A DNA stretch of 64,000 bases. Origin: JBIQKZ01 sp044464765 (GTDB lineage: Bacteria; Pseudomonadota; Gammaproteobacteria; Burkholderiales; Burkholderiaceae_B). Where the stretch lies: NCBI GenBank assembly GCA_044464765.1, contig JBIQKZ010000003.1, forward strand, positions 193,170 to 257,169, read 5' to 3'. Made by a program: the position numbers and the translations under genes. Positions 38,716 to 47,986 of this stretch are shown here, in pieces. Below the pieces are notes generated by a model. That model was not told the DNA's origin and did not search any database. It saw only the letters and a program-made list of their open reading frames with translations. The first letter of the stretch is position 1, and every line of letters begins with the position of its first letter.

Positions 38716-39921
38716 ATGGCTGACCTTGCAGAAAAACGCTATGTTCTTGGCCTGACCGGCGGAATCGCCTGCTACAAGATTGCCGAGCTGGTGCGCCGCA
38801 TGCAGGATCACGGCGCCATCATTGACGTCGTCATGACCGAAGCAGCTACGCACTTTATCACGCCCACCACCATGCAGGCTTTATCCGGTCGGCCGGTGTA
38901 CCTCGACCCTTGGGACAACCGTATTCCCAACAGCATGGCGCACATTAACCTGAGCCGGGGTGCGCACGCCATAGTCATTGCCCCGGCCAGCACGGATTTC
39001 ATTGCAAAGCTGGCCCAAGGCCAGGCGAACGACCTGCTCTCCACCTTATGTGTTGCCAAGGGGAACTGTCCCTTGCTGGTCGCGCCGGCCATGAACCACG
39101 AAATGTGGCAGCACCCGGCCACCCAGCGCAATGTGCAGCAGCTTCGCGCCGATGGCGCCATTATTCTGGGGCCGGCCGCCGGCGATCAGGCCTGTGGCGA
39201 AACCGGCACGGGCCGCATGCTGGAACCCGACGAACTGCTGGCCGAGCTAATTGCCTTCAGCCAACCCAAAACGCTGGCGGGCAAACGCATCGTCATCACC
39301 GCCGGCCCCACCTCCGAGAGCATTGACCCGATCCGGGTCATCACCAATCGCTCCTCCGGCAAAACCGGCTATGCCATTGCACAGGCCGCCTACGAAGCCG
39401 GCGCCGATGTCCTGCTGATCTCGGGGCCCACGGCGCTTGCCGCGCCCTACGGCGTCAGCCGCATCGACGTCGAAAGCGCCGTGCAAATGCATGCGGCGGT
39501 CATGAGCAACGCCCGCGATGCCGACGTGTTCATTTCTGTCGCGGCCGTTGCCGATTGGCGAGTGTCCAACGCCAGCCCGCGAAAGCTCAAAAAGAACGCG
39601 GGGAACGAGCCGCCCGAAATCCGGTTTACGGCAAACCCCGACATCCTGGCCGAAGTCGCTGCACTGCCCTCCGCGCCGTGGTGCGTAGGTTTTGCGGCCG
39701 AAACTGAAAACCTGCACGAACACGCCAAGGCCAAGCGGGCACGCAAGGGAGTTCCCTTGCTGGTGGGTAATCTGGCGCAAGACGCCATGCACGCCGAGCA
39801 CACCACACTGGTGCTGTTTGACGACGCAGGCGCGCATCCGCTTCCGACCCTGCCCAAGCTGGATGCCGCACGCCAGCTTGTTCGCGCGATCGCTACGCGC
39901 CTGCCGTCGCTCCAAGCCTGA
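38716..39921 (+). CDS. coaBC: Phosphopantothenoylcysteine decarboxylase / synthase
   Basis: A 401-residue bifunctional enzyme. The N-terminal CoaC flavoprotein domain has LGLTGGIACYKIAELVRRM, the substrate region MNHEMWQHPATQ, and the Cys-containing GDQACGETGTGRM. The C-terminal CoaB domain has VITAGPTSESIDPIRVITN and SSGKTGYAIAQAA. It makes 4'-phosphopantetheine for coenzyme A. It precedes dut, a widespread pairing (dfp-dut). Confidence 0.95.
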   Translation: MADLAEKRYVLGLTGGIACYKIAELVRRMQDHGAIIDVVMTEAATHFITPTTMQALSGRPVYLDPWDNRIPNSMAHINLSRGAHAIVIAPASTDFIAKLAQGQANDLLSTLCVAKGNCPLLVAPAMNHEMWQHPATQRNVQQLRADGAIILGPAAGDQACGETGTGRMLEPDELLAELIAFSQPKTLAGKRIVITAGPTSESIDPIRVITNRSSGKTGYAIAQAAYEAGADVLLISGPTALAAPYGVSRIDVESAVQMHAAVMSNARDADVFISVAAVADWRVSNASPRKLKKNAGNEPPEIRFTANPDILAEVAALPSAPWCVGFAAETENLHEHAKAKRARKGVPLLVGNLAQDAMHAEHTTLVLFDDAGAHPLPTLPKLDAARQLVRAIATRLPSLQA

Positions 39922-39965
39922 CCGCGCAACCCGTTCCTCTTCCACCCGACCAACAAGGATAAAAG

Positions 39966-40427
39966 ATGCACCGACGTATCGAAGCGCGCATTGTCAACGA
40001 CGCGCTAGGCAAAAACATTGAGCTGCCCACCTATGCAACCGATGGTTCAGCCGCCATGGATTTGCGCGCTTGTATCGACGCTCCGGTCGTCATTGCGCCG
40101 GGAAGCCGGCAATTGATAAAAACGGGCCTGGCCATCAATATGCTGGACCCCAATCTGGTCGCCATCGTAGCGTCCCGTTCAGGGCTATCGTTGAAGCACG
40201 GCATACGCGTGGCGCAGGGGATCGGCGTCATCGATGCCGACTATCATGGCGAGATCGGCGTCATCATAGCCAACGACGGCGACGCCGGCTATGAAATCCA
40301 GCCAGGCGAGCGCGTTGCGCAATTGATGTTCCAGCCAGTGGTTCAGGTGGCCCTGCACTATGTCGACCAGTTCTCCAGCGAAACCGGCCGTGGCGAAGGA
40401 GGTTTTGGCAGCACGGGCAAGGTGTGA
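39966..40427 (+). CDS. dut: dUTP pyrophosphatase
   Basis: A 153-residue trimeric dUTPase with the five motifs visible in order: AAMDLRAC, ASRSGLSLKHGI, GVIDADYHGEIGV, GERVAQLMFQP and the C-terminal Gly-rich GRGEGGFGSTGK. It hydrolyses dUTP to dUMP. AAGGA precedes its ATG. It converges on pqiC with only 6 bases between the stops. Confidence 0.96.
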   Translation: MHRRIEARIVNDALGKNIELPTYATDGSAAMDLRACIDAPVVIAPGSRQLIKTGLAINMLDPNLVAIVASRSGLSLKHGIRVAQGIGVIDADYHGEIGVIIANDGDAGYEIQPGERVAQLMFQPVVQVALHYVDQFSSETGRGEGGFGSTGKV

Positions 40428-40433
40428 AGTACC

Positions 40434-41081
40434 TTACACACAACCTTTGAAGTCTACGCCCGGCTCCGTTGGCAACGCTTGCCCGGCGATCTGGGCGGCA
40501 ATCAACGCCGCAATGCTTTTCAAACTGGCCTGATGGCCCCTGACCAGCCCGGGTATGCTATCGTCGACCGGTGTTTGCACCAGGGCCCGGCAAACACGCA
40601 CGGGCGTCGCCTTGGGCGCATTGCGCTGCGCCAGCCGCCACGTCGCTTCCTGGACCGCCATCTGGTTGTACAGCGAATCGAAACGATTGACTTGCACATT
40701 AACAACCCAAATCGGCAACCCCTCGGGCGCACGAGTCAGATCGATATCCAATACGCCCAGCCGGGCCGTCAGCGCCGCAGACAATGCATTGCGCCACTCG
40801 TCGCCCAAGGGCGCGGCCCAGATCGACTGGTTAAGCAATTGCACCCCTGCGCCATTATCCTTGGCCAGGACAATCTGTGGCCGATTGACCTGCTCGGGCA
40901 CGATTACCCTCTGGACGCTGATCGCATAGCCGATGCTGGGTACAGGCGCTGCAGACGTTTCCGTGGCGACGAGACTTTGCGCCGGAAGCAAGGTGTAATA
41001 ACTGCTGGGCGGCACTGAAGCGCATCCAGCAGCCATCAGCGCGAGGGGTATCCAGATAGAAAGGCGAACATTCTTCAGCAC
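40434..41081 (-). CDS. pqiC: PqiC outer-membrane lipoprotein
   Basis: A 215-residue lipoprotein: signal peptide with lipobox LMAAGC (Cys at about residue 20) and a PqiC/YmbA (DUF330) domain including YYTLLPAQSL, VIVPEQVNRPQIV and APLGDEWRNALS. In E. coli PqiC forms a ring in the outer membrane that receives the PqiB needle. It lies just after pqiB and pqiA in one operon, 14 bases from pqiB. Confidence 0.9.
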   Translation of the reverse strand: MLKNVRLSIWIPLALMAAGCASVPPSSYYTLLPAQSLVATETSAAPVPSIGYAISVQRVIVPEQVNRPQIVLAKDNGAGVQLLNQSIWAAPLGDEWRNALSAALTARLGVLDIDLTRAPEGLPIWVVNVQVNRFDSLYNQMAVQEATWRLAQRNAPKATPVRVCRALVQTPVDDSIPGLVRGHQASLKSIAALIAAQIAGQALPTEPGVDFKGCV

Positions 41082-41095
41082 GGATTATTTCCTTT

Positions 41096-42733
41096 TTAAT
41101 CAGGCAGGACATCCGCCGGTTGGCCACGGAGCAGAGCCGACGGATTCGCCTGCAGGGAATCGCTTAACATACGCAAGGAGTTGGCGGCGTTATTCAATTC
41201 CCTCAAGGTGTTCTCCACGCTGGAATTCAGGGGCGAATCCAGGGCCAGCAATGCCCCCGCCCTATCCAGCGAAACCTGGGCGGCCTTCAGTGTGGCATTC
41301 AGTTGCGGAGCAATTTTCTTGTCGATGGTTGCCAGCATCGCTTTCATCTCTTTCAAGCTGGCCTGGAGATCGTTGCCGATGCCCTCGAAGGGGATCGCAT
41401 CCAGCTTGGTCACGATCGAGCTGATTTGCTCCTGCAAACGATCGAAGTTGCCAAGAATGGTCGGCAGCTGGATGGGATGCTGATCCGGATCGACGTCAAC
41501 AGGTTCCGCTTTCGGGAAGAAATCCAGTGAAATGAACTGCTGGCCGGTCAACAGGTTGGAAGCTTGCATCTGGGCGCGCAAACCATGACGAATCATGGGG
41601 GCCAGCAGGAGCTGCCCCGGATAGCTGCCCGGCGTGTAGTCGGGGTTTCGTTCCACCATGCGCTCGTAGGCCCCGCCAAAGCGCATCGGATACAAATGGA
41701 CCTTGACCAAGGTGTAGAACTTTCTGGTTTTGTCGTCGAACTGCAGGTCGATGTCGTACACCTGACCCAGCACCATACCGCGGAAGTCCACCGGCGCGCC
41801 CACCTTCAGGCCACGTACGGACTGATGGAAGAGCATGTCCACCCGGAACGGCACGCCATCAGGGTCGGCCATGGCGTCGCTTTCGTTGGCGCTAAGCACA
41901 AAGCTTGCATTGGCCGGCGCCTGCTTGTCATCCATAAGACTGGCCGGAGCGAAAGCAACCCCCCCGGCGATTACCGAAGCAAGTGAACCGGTTCTAATCG
42001 AAAAACCAGAGGCGCTCAGCGAGACGTCGACACCGCTGACATTCCAGAAACGGGCGTCGGTGGTAACGTACTTATCGTTGGGCGCGTCGATGAAGATCTG
42101 CACGTCGACCATGCGGCCATCAGAGCTAAGCGCATAATCGATCACGCGCCCCACCGGAATCCGGCGAAAGTAAACCGGCGACCCGACCTCTAGCGAGCCA
42201 AGATCGGCGGTGGTCAGGTGATAGCGCCTTCCCGGGCGATCCGTAGCGATTTCAGGGGGTTTCTCAAGGCCCACAAAGTCGTACACCGCCGGGGCGTCGC
42301 TGAGGGTTTTAGGCGCATCAACACTAATGTAGGGACCCGACAGCAAGGTACCCAGGCCCGACACACCGCTAATGTCCAGACGCGGCCGAACCACCCAGTA
42401 CTTTGCTTCTTCCTGGGTAAAGTAGCGCGAGCCTTCGCGATTAAGCTGCACCTTCACCAACACCCCGCTGCGATCCTCGGCAACCCGAATGTTCGACACC
42501 AATCCCACCACAACGTCTTTGTAGCGAACCTTGGTTTGCCCCACCTCGATCCCCTCGGCGGCTTGAAAACTGATGGTCACCACAGGCCCAATGCTCATCC
42601 AGCCTCGAATCAGCAAAGACAGGCCAATCAGCGCTGCGACGATAGGCACCAACCAAATCCACGAGATTCTCGTGCGGCGCGCTTTAATGATGGGAGTTGC
42701 AGGTTCGGGAGTGGCGTTGGGGTCCGTCATCAA
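41096..42733 (-). CDS. pqiB: PqiB MCE-domain lipid transport protein
   Basis: A 545-residue protein with an N-terminal membrane anchor (ISWIWLVPIVAALIGLSLLI) and three MCE domains in the periplasm (starting around 45, 160 and 290: TISFQAAEGIEVGQTKVRY, GSPVYFRRIPVGRV, KVGAPVDFRGMVLGQVY). A C-terminal helical region (about 430-545) forms the tube in the known PqiB structure. It bridges inner and outer membranes in phospholipid transport, with PqiA and PqiC encoded on either side. Confidence 0.93.
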   Translation of the reverse strand: MMTDPNATPEPATPIIKARRTRISWIWLVPIVAALIGLSLLIRGWMSIGPVVTISFQAAEGIEVGQTKVRYKDVVVGLVSNIRVAEDRSGVLVKVQLNREGSRYFTQEEAKYWVVRPRLDISGVSGLGTLLSGPYISVDAPKTLSDAPAVYDFVGLEKPPEIATDRPGRRYHLTTADLGSLEVGSPVYFRRIPVGRVIDYALSSDGRMVDVQIFIDAPNDKYVTTDARFWNVSGVDVSLSASGFSIRTGSLASVIAGGVAFAPASLMDDKQAPANASFVLSANESDAMADPDGVPFRVDMLFHQSVRGLKVGAPVDFRGMVLGQVYDIDLQFDDKTRKFYTLVKVHLYPMRFGGAYERMVERNPDYTPGSYPGQLLLAPMIRHGLRAQMQASNLLTGQQFISLDFFPKAEPVDVDPDQHPIQLPTILGNFDRLQEQISSIVTKLDAIPFEGIGNDLQASLKEMKAMLATIDKKIAPQLNATLKAAQVSLDRAGALLALDSPLNSSVENTLRELNNAANSLRMLSDSLQANPSALLRGQPADVLPD

Positions 42734-42740
42734 TATCTCG

Positions 42741-44030
42741 TCAGGCGGGTGAACGGTTGGCCGGCAGGTTGTCGCGGTGCGACGGAACGGCTGGGAGCTC
42801 GTTCTTGGCCTGATCCCAGCCGATGCGTGGATCGTAGGACATCGCGGCCAACATCGTCAAAATAACGACCAGGCCGAATGCCGCAGCGCCGGGCCCTGCC
42901 GTGATCTGCGACATGCCCGGAAAATTACCCATGGACGATAACAGAATCACCACGAAGACATCCAGCATCGACCACTGGCCAATGAATTCCACCAACTCGT
43001 AAAGACGTGTGCGTTGCCGTTGAACCCGCACTCCATCCCATCGGCGTCGCACCATCAAGACACCCAAAGCCAGCAGCTTGGTCATCGGCACCATCACACT
43101 GGCGACGAACACCACAATCGCCAGATCGGCCGACCCCAGCCGCCAAAGCTCAATCACGCCCCCCAGAATGGTGTGGCTCGATACCCCGGTGGGCATGCGC
43201 AAATTCATGACCGGCAGGACGTTGGCCGGGATATACAGGATGGATGCGGCAATGACTAAGGCCCAGGCGCGGCTAAGGTGCTGGGGCTTGCGAAAATGCA
43301 TTGACGTGTGGCAGCGCTCGCAGCGCACCGTGGCCTGGGTATCCCGAATCGACTGCACAAAGCCGCAGGCTGCGCAATCAGCATGCGGCAGTTTGGGGTC
43401 GAAGCCCTGCCCTGAACGCATGACGACGCCTTCGTCTTCGGCATGGCGCCACAAACGTTGAGAGGTAATCCGGCCAAGAATGGTCATCAGCACGGTGAGC
43501 CCGGCATACGCCCACATGGCGGGACCGGGGCGCATTACGGCAAGATCAGCCATCTTCACGACAGCCACCAAAATAGCCAGAACCAAGACCGGCACCATGC
43601 TCCAACGAGGAATCTCGTGCAGAACCCGCATGCCAAGATTGAAGTCATAGGGCAAGCGGCGTGTCTGGATGGCGCGCAACGCCCACAAGACAAAGCAGAT
43701 ATGCCCTAAAGGCAATACAAAGGCGAACAAGGCCGCCATGACGGCAATGGTGTAGCGCCCCTGCTGCCAGGTGATCCACAAGGCCTCGGGCAGCGTTGCG
43801 TTGACCGTCAGGCCTTGCAACCTGAACTGCGCAATGGGAAACCAATTGGCAATGGCAAAAACGACAAGGCCGGCAAAGGCAATGGCTATCCAGCCGTTAA
43901 GGCTGACCCCTGTTTGACGAAACAGCACATACCCGCATCGCGAGCAACCCCCCATGCCGCCTGCCGGGGCAACGGGCCGCACATGCAACTGCCCGCATTG
44001 ATGGCAAGCGATCAGGGGACGTTCGGTCAT
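42741..44030 (-). CDS. pqiA: PqiA inner-membrane protein
   Basis: A 429-residue polytopic protein made of two homologous halves, each beginning with a zinc ribbon (CHQCGQLHVRPVAP ... CSRCGYVLF, and CAACGFVQS ... CERCHTSMHF) followed by about four membrane spans. This is the PqiA/YebS arrangement. It is the inner-membrane partner of PqiB. The ATG at 44030 (MTERPLIACHQ) is preferred over an upstream TTG at 44042. It lies 7 bases before pqiB in the same operon. Confidence 0.92.
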   Translation of the reverse strand: MTERPLIACHQCGQLHVRPVAPAGGMGGCSRCGYVLFRQTGVSLNGWIAIAFAGLVVFAIANWFPIAQFRLQGLTVNATLPEALWITWQQGRYTIAVMAALFAFVLPLGHICFVLWALRAIQTRRLPYDFNLGMRVLHEIPRWSMVPVLVLAILVAVVKMADLAVMRPGPAMWAYAGLTVLMTILGRITSQRLWRHAEDEGVVMRSGQGFDPKLPHADCAACGFVQSIRDTQATVRCERCHTSMHFRKPQHLSRAWALVIAASILYIPANVLPVMNLRMPTGVSSHTILGGVIELWRLGSADLAIVVFVASVMVPMTKLLALGVLMVRRRWDGVRVQRQRTRLYELVEFIGQWSMLDVFVVILLSSMGNFPGMSQITAGPGAAAFGLVVILTMLAAMSYDPRIGWDQAKNELPAVPSHRDNLPANRSPA

Positions 44031-44048
44031 TAGCGCAGGCAAGCCTTA

Positions 44049-46376
44049 CTAATCGACCAACTCGGCTTCCGAATCGATCGGCGGCTGATGCTTGAGCTTG
44101 CTGCTCTTGCCACCTTTTTCCTGTTCTTGAAACGCCAGCTGCACATTGCCTTCGGCGTCGATGTCCACCTCGACATGTCCGCCATCGACCAGCCGGCCGA
44201 ACAACAACTCGTCGGCCAGCGCACGGCGGATTGTGTCTTGAATAAGCCGCTGCATCGGCCTGGCGCCCATGAGAGGATCGAAGCCTTCTTTGGCCAGGTG
44301 ATCGCGCAGGGCTTGCGAAAACACGACTTCGACGCGTTTCTCGTGAAGCTGGTCTTCGAGCTGCATGAGGAATTTGTCGACCACCCGCAAAATGACTTCG
44401 CGCGACAGCGGCGTAAAACCGATGATGGCATCGAGGCGGTTTCGGAATTCCGGCGTGAACATGCGCTTGATGTCGGCCATTTCATCGCCGGACTTGGACG
44501 GCGCGGCAAAGCCGATGGAGGTACGGTTCAGTGCTTCGGCGCCTGCATTGGTTGTCATGACGATAATGACGTTGCGGAAATCGGCCTTGCGCCCGTTGTT
44601 GTCGGTGAGCGTACCGTGATCCATGACCTGCAGCAAGATGTTGTAGACATCGGGATGGGCTTTCTCGATTTCGTCGAGCAGCAGCACACAATGCGGTTGC
44701 TTGCTGACGGCTTCGGTAAGCAGCCCGCCCTGATCGAAACCCACGTAGCCGGGGGGCGCACCGATAAGCCGGGATACCGCATGGCGTTCCATGTATTCGG
44801 ACATGTCGAAACGAAGGAGTTCAACGCCCAGCGTGAATGCCAGTTGGCGAGCAACTTCGGTCTTGCCGACCCCGGTGGGGCCGGAAAACAGAAAGGAGCC
44901 AATCGGTTTGTCGGGCCGGCCAAGGCCGGAGCGCGCCATCTTGATCGACGCCGCCAACGCTTCAATGGCTTTATCCTGGCCAAATACCACGGTTTTAAGG
45001 TCGCGTTCCAGCGTGGCAAGCTTGTTGCGGTCGTCGTGCGAAACACTTTGGGGCGGAATGCGCGCGATCTTGGCCACGGTGGCCTCGATCTCGCCTTTGC
45101 CAATAAGTTTCTTCTGCCGTGAACGCGGCATCAGGCGTTGGGCCGCACCGGCCTCGTCGATGACGTCGATGGCCTTGTCGGGCAGGAAACGGTCGTTGAT
45201 GTGACGCGCCGACAATTCGGCTGCCGCCGTAATGGCCGCCGACGAATAGCGCACACCGTGGTGGGCTTCGAAATGGCCTTTCAGGCCCCGGAGAATCTGG
45301 ATGGTTTGCTGGACCGTGGGTTCGACCACATCGATTTTCTGGAATCGGCGCGACAAGGCGTGGTCTTTCTCGAAAATACCCCGATACTCGTTATACGTGG
45401 TGGCGCCAAGGCATTTAAGCTGGCCCGACGACAGCGCTGGCTTAAGCAGGTTGGAGGCATCAAGCGTGCCGCCCGAGGCCGACCCCGCACCGATCAAGGT
45501 GTGGATTTCGTCGATGAACAGAATGGCGTTTTTATTGTCCTTGAGCGACTTGAGCACAGCCTTCAGACGTTGTTCAAAGTCGCCGCGATACTTCGTGCCG
45601 GCCAGCAAGGCGCCCATATCGAGCGCATAGACTTCGGCGTCGGCGAGGATATCAGGGACATCGCCCTTGGTGATGCGCCATGCAAGGCCTTCGGCGATGG
45701 CGGTTTTGCCCACACCGGCCTCGCCCACCAGCAGTGGGTTGTTCTTGCGGCGGCGGCACAGCACCTGGATGACGCGCTCGACCTCGAGCTCGCGGCCGAT
45801 CAATGGATCGATGCGGCCATTGCGTGCTTCTGCGTTGAGGTCGAGGGCGTAGAGTTCCAAGGGCGATTTCTGCTGATCGGATTTATGCTCGGTTTCGGCG
45901 GCCGCCTGGCGCACCGGTTCGGGCGCGGGCTCTTCAGGGGTCTTGGTAATACCATGCGACAAAAAGTTTACGACGTCCAGGCGGGTTACCCCTTGCTGCA
46001 GCAAGTAATAGACCGCATGGGAATCTTTCTCGCCGTACATGGCAACCAGCACGTTGGCGCCGGTAACCGTGTTCTTGCCGGAGTTGCCCGACGAGACATG
46101 CATGATGGCGCGTTGTATGACGCGCTGGAATCCGAGCGTTGGCTGGGTGTCGACTTCATCTTCGCCGGGAAACACCGGTGTATTGTCGGCGATGAACTTT
46201 CGTAGATCCTGGCGCAGGTTCTCGATGTTGGCGGAGCACGCCCGCAAAACCTCGACCGCTGCGGCGTTGTCCAGCAGCGAAAGCAAAAGGTGCTCGACGG
46301 TTATAAATTCGTGGCGTGCAGTGCGGGCCTCGACAAAGGCCATATGCAGGCTGACTTCAAGTTCTTCAGAGATCAC
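44049..46376 (-). CDS. clpA: ClpA, ATPase subunit of the ClpAP protease
   Basis: A 775-residue AAA+ unfoldase: an N-domain with two repeats (1-150), D1 with GEAGVGKTAIAEGLA and LFIDEIHTLIGAG, and D2 with GPTGVGKTEVARQLA and VLLLDEIEKAHPD. It lacks the long middle coiled domain of ClpB, which identifies ClpA. It unfolds N-degron and SsrA-tagged substrates for ClpP and uses the adaptor ClpS encoded upstream. It lies 18 bases before pqiA, so transcription may continue. About 205 bases separate it from clpS and contain an AT-rich stretch that may hold its own promoter. Confidence 0.96.
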   Translation of the reverse strand: MISEELEVSLHMAFVEARTARHEFITVEHLLLSLLDNAAAVEVLRACSANIENLRQDLRKFIADNTPVFPGEDEVDTQPTLGFQRVIQRAIMHVSSGNSGKNTVTGANVLVAMYGEKDSHAVYYLLQQGVTRLDVVNFLSHGITKTPEEPAPEPVRQAAAETEHKSDQQKSPLELYALDLNAEARNGRIDPLIGRELEVERVIQVLCRRRKNNPLLVGEAGVGKTAIAEGLAWRITKGDVPDILADAEVYALDMGALLAGTKYRGDFEQRLKAVLKSLKDNKNAILFIDEIHTLIGAGSASGGTLDASNLLKPALSSGQLKCLGATTYNEYRGIFEKDHALSRRFQKIDVVEPTVQQTIQILRGLKGHFEAHHGVRYSSAAITAAAELSARHINDRFLPDKAIDVIDEAGAAQRLMPRSRQKKLIGKGEIEATVAKIARIPPQSVSHDDRNKLATLERDLKTVVFGQDKAIEALAASIKMARSGLGRPDKPIGSFLFSGPTGVGKTEVARQLAFTLGVELLRFDMSEYMERHAVSRLIGAPPGYVGFDQGGLLTEAVSKQPHCVLLLDEIEKAHPDVYNILLQVMDHGTLTDNNGRKADFRNVIIVMTTNAGAEALNRTSIGFAAPSKSGDEMADIKRMFTPEFRNRLDAIIGFTPLSREVILRVVDKFLMQLEDQLHEKRVEVVFSQALRDHLAKEGFDPLMGARPMQRLIQDTIRRALADELLFGRLVDGGHVEVDIDAEGNVQLAFQEQEKGGKSSKLKHQPPIDSEAELVD

Positions 46377-46581
46377 GCTTCCTCCATGACATTACGAAGC
46401 GGACGAGCATTCGATAATTCTATTCTATGACTAATTTGCCCCATGGGAACAACGATTACGCGCGAACACCACCGAGTGTGACCACAGAGCATCAGAACGG
46501 AACAACCGACCGCCAATAATTGCTAATACATAAATGCTTAGTTCTAACTATACCTGCATGTGGGTCCGTTGGAAAACGGCT

Positions 46582-46905
46582 TCAGGCATCGGGGGCCGGT
46601 TCCATAATGCATTGAAGCGGGTGTTGGCGCGCCTGGGCGAGGCGCATGACCCTATCAACCCGGGTTGCGGCGATGTCGCGAGGGTAGACGCCGCAAACCC
46701 CACGCCCCTCGTGGTGAACCTTCAGCATGATGCGCGCTGCTTCGTCTTCGTTCTTCCCGAATATGCGCTGCAATACCGCCACCACGAACTCCATAGGCGT
46801 GTAATCATCATTCAGCAGCACAACCTGGTACATTGGCGGCGGCGCCAACTTAGTGGCCTCGCGCTCCAGGACGGTCGTCCGGCCAATATCCGTATCAATA
46901 GCCAT
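46582..46905 (-). CDS. clpS: ClpS adaptor
   Basis: A 107-residue adaptor with the N-terminal flexible region and the core YQVVLLNDDYTPMEFVVAVL (substrate pocket Asn-Asp), VHHEGRGVCGVYPRDIAATR (the conserved GxGVCGxYxxExA-like segment). It delivers N-end-rule substrates to ClpA. It is upstream of clpA on the same strand and divergent from the cold-shock gene. Confidence 0.95.
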   Translation of the reverse strand: MAIDTDIGRTTVLEREATKLAPPPMYQVVLLNDDYTPMEFVVAVLQRIFGKNEDEAARIMLKVHHEGRGVCGVYPRDIAATRVDRVMRLAQARQHPLQCIMEPAPDA

Positions 46906-47078
46906 ACATCAGCACAATATAAGTAATTTCCATAGTTGACTATATTGGGTTTTCTTGCGCATCATCAGCCTATTCTGATTGTGTTACCAACAATTGATGA
47001 CATTTCCAGAATTCCCAGACTAAAAGCAACCCTTGTAGTCAAGTTTCAACCCTACACTATAGTCGAGAGGCAGTACGT

Positions 47079-47321
47079 ATGTCTGATTCAACCGCACCCT
47101 CTACCGAGGATACCCAAAAGCTTACGGGAACCGTTAAATGGTTCAATGACGCCAAGGGTTTTGGCTTTATCACCCCCGACAACGGCGGCGAGGACCTTTT
47201 CGCGCATTTTTCGTCCATCCAAATGAACGGTTTCAAAACGCTCAAGGAAGGCCAAAAGGTGGCGTTTGAGATCGCTCAAGGCCCAAAAGGCAAACAAGCG
47301 CTTAACATTACGGCTGCCTGA
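47079..47321 (+). CDS. Cold-shock protein (CspA family)
   Basis: An 80-residue protein with an extra 13-residue N-terminal tail before the cold-shock domain. RNP1 is in KGFGFITPD and RNP2 in DLFAHFSSIQ. It binds single-stranded RNA/DNA and melts RNA structure. An untranslated stretch of about 170 bases separates it from clpS and would include its long leader, a usual site of cold regulation. A strong terminator lies 50 bases after the stop. Which csp paralogue it is cannot be said. Confidence 0.95.
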   Translation: MSDSTAPSTEDTQKLTGTVKWFNDAKGFGFITPDNGGEDLFAHFSSIQMNGFKTLKEGQKVAFEIAQGPKGKQALNITAA

Positions 47322-47350
47322 CCGCACACTTTCACGCATAACAAAAATCG

Positions 47351-47899
47351 ATGTCTATACCGGTAACTTGTACGGGGCCTTCCGGCCCCGATTTTTTTTG
47401 CTTTCGCGCCGTTATCAGGCGATTTTTCCCGCTTTGGGGCTATGCCTCCAGACGGCAATGGGTACGCCTTGTACTTGCCAGCCTTATTAGTTTAGTGCCG
47501 CTCCCGCTGTACGCACAAGGGATGCTTCTGCCAACCACCGAGCTTCGCATGGGCCTGGTTTCAGCCCACGTCGAGATCGCAGCGACCGAGCCCGCACGCA
47601 GGCTGGGCCTGATGCACCGCAAGTCTTTGCTGCAGGACCACGGCATGCTGTTTGTGTTCGATCACCCCGACATCCACTGCTTCTGGATGAAAAACACACC
47701 GCTTCCTTTATCCATTGCGTTCATCGACGCCACGGGGCGGATTGTGAACATAACCGACATGCAACCGTTCAACGAAGCGTCCCATTGCCCTCCGGCGCCC
47801 ATCGTTTACGCACTGGAAATGCAACAAGGCTGGTTTGCCGCCAACAACATCTCGTCGGGAATGCAGGTCGACGGTCTTCCCGCCGGCAACTCAAAGTAA
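47351..47899 (+). CDS. DUF192-family exported protein
   Basis: A protein of up to 182 residues. The C-terminal 115 residues are the DUF192 domain (ARRLGLMHRKSLLQDHGMLF, FWMKNTPLPLSIAFID). An export signal with a twin-Arg-like stretch (SRRQWVRLVLASLISLVPLP, then YAQ) precedes it, so it is probably periplasmic. The only ATG able to include this signal is at 47351, which places the cold-shock terminator (47373-47399) inside its first codons. A start at 47519 would drop the signal. Function of the family is not established. Confidence 0.82.
   Translation: MSIPVTCTGPSGPDFFCFRAVIRRFFPLWGYASRRQWVRLVLASLISLVPLPLYAQGMLLPTTELRMGLVSAHVEIAATEPARRLGLMHRKSLLQDHGMLFVFDHPDIHCFWMKNTPLPLSIAFIDATGRIVNITDMQPFNEASHCPPAPIVYALEMQQGWFAANNISSGMQVDGLPAGNSK
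47373..47399 (+). terminator. Intrinsic terminator of the cold-shock gene
   Basis: CGGGGCC pairs with GGCCCCG around TTCC, followed by A and eight T. This is a textbook terminator. It lies inside the 5' part of the longest reading of the DUF192 gene. Confidence 0.9.
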
Positions 47900-47986
47900 A
47901 CGATAAAAGAGTGCGCCTTCCAGCCAGCCAAACTGAACTGAGGCAGGGCCTGCCATACGCAGCCGGCACTGCCTCGGCCGGCGTAT

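Noticed and set aside
45138..46205. Plus-strand ORF of 355 codons opposite clpA
   Set aside because: The minus strand encodes intact ClpA with both Walker motifs; high GC content leaves the antisense frame open by chance.
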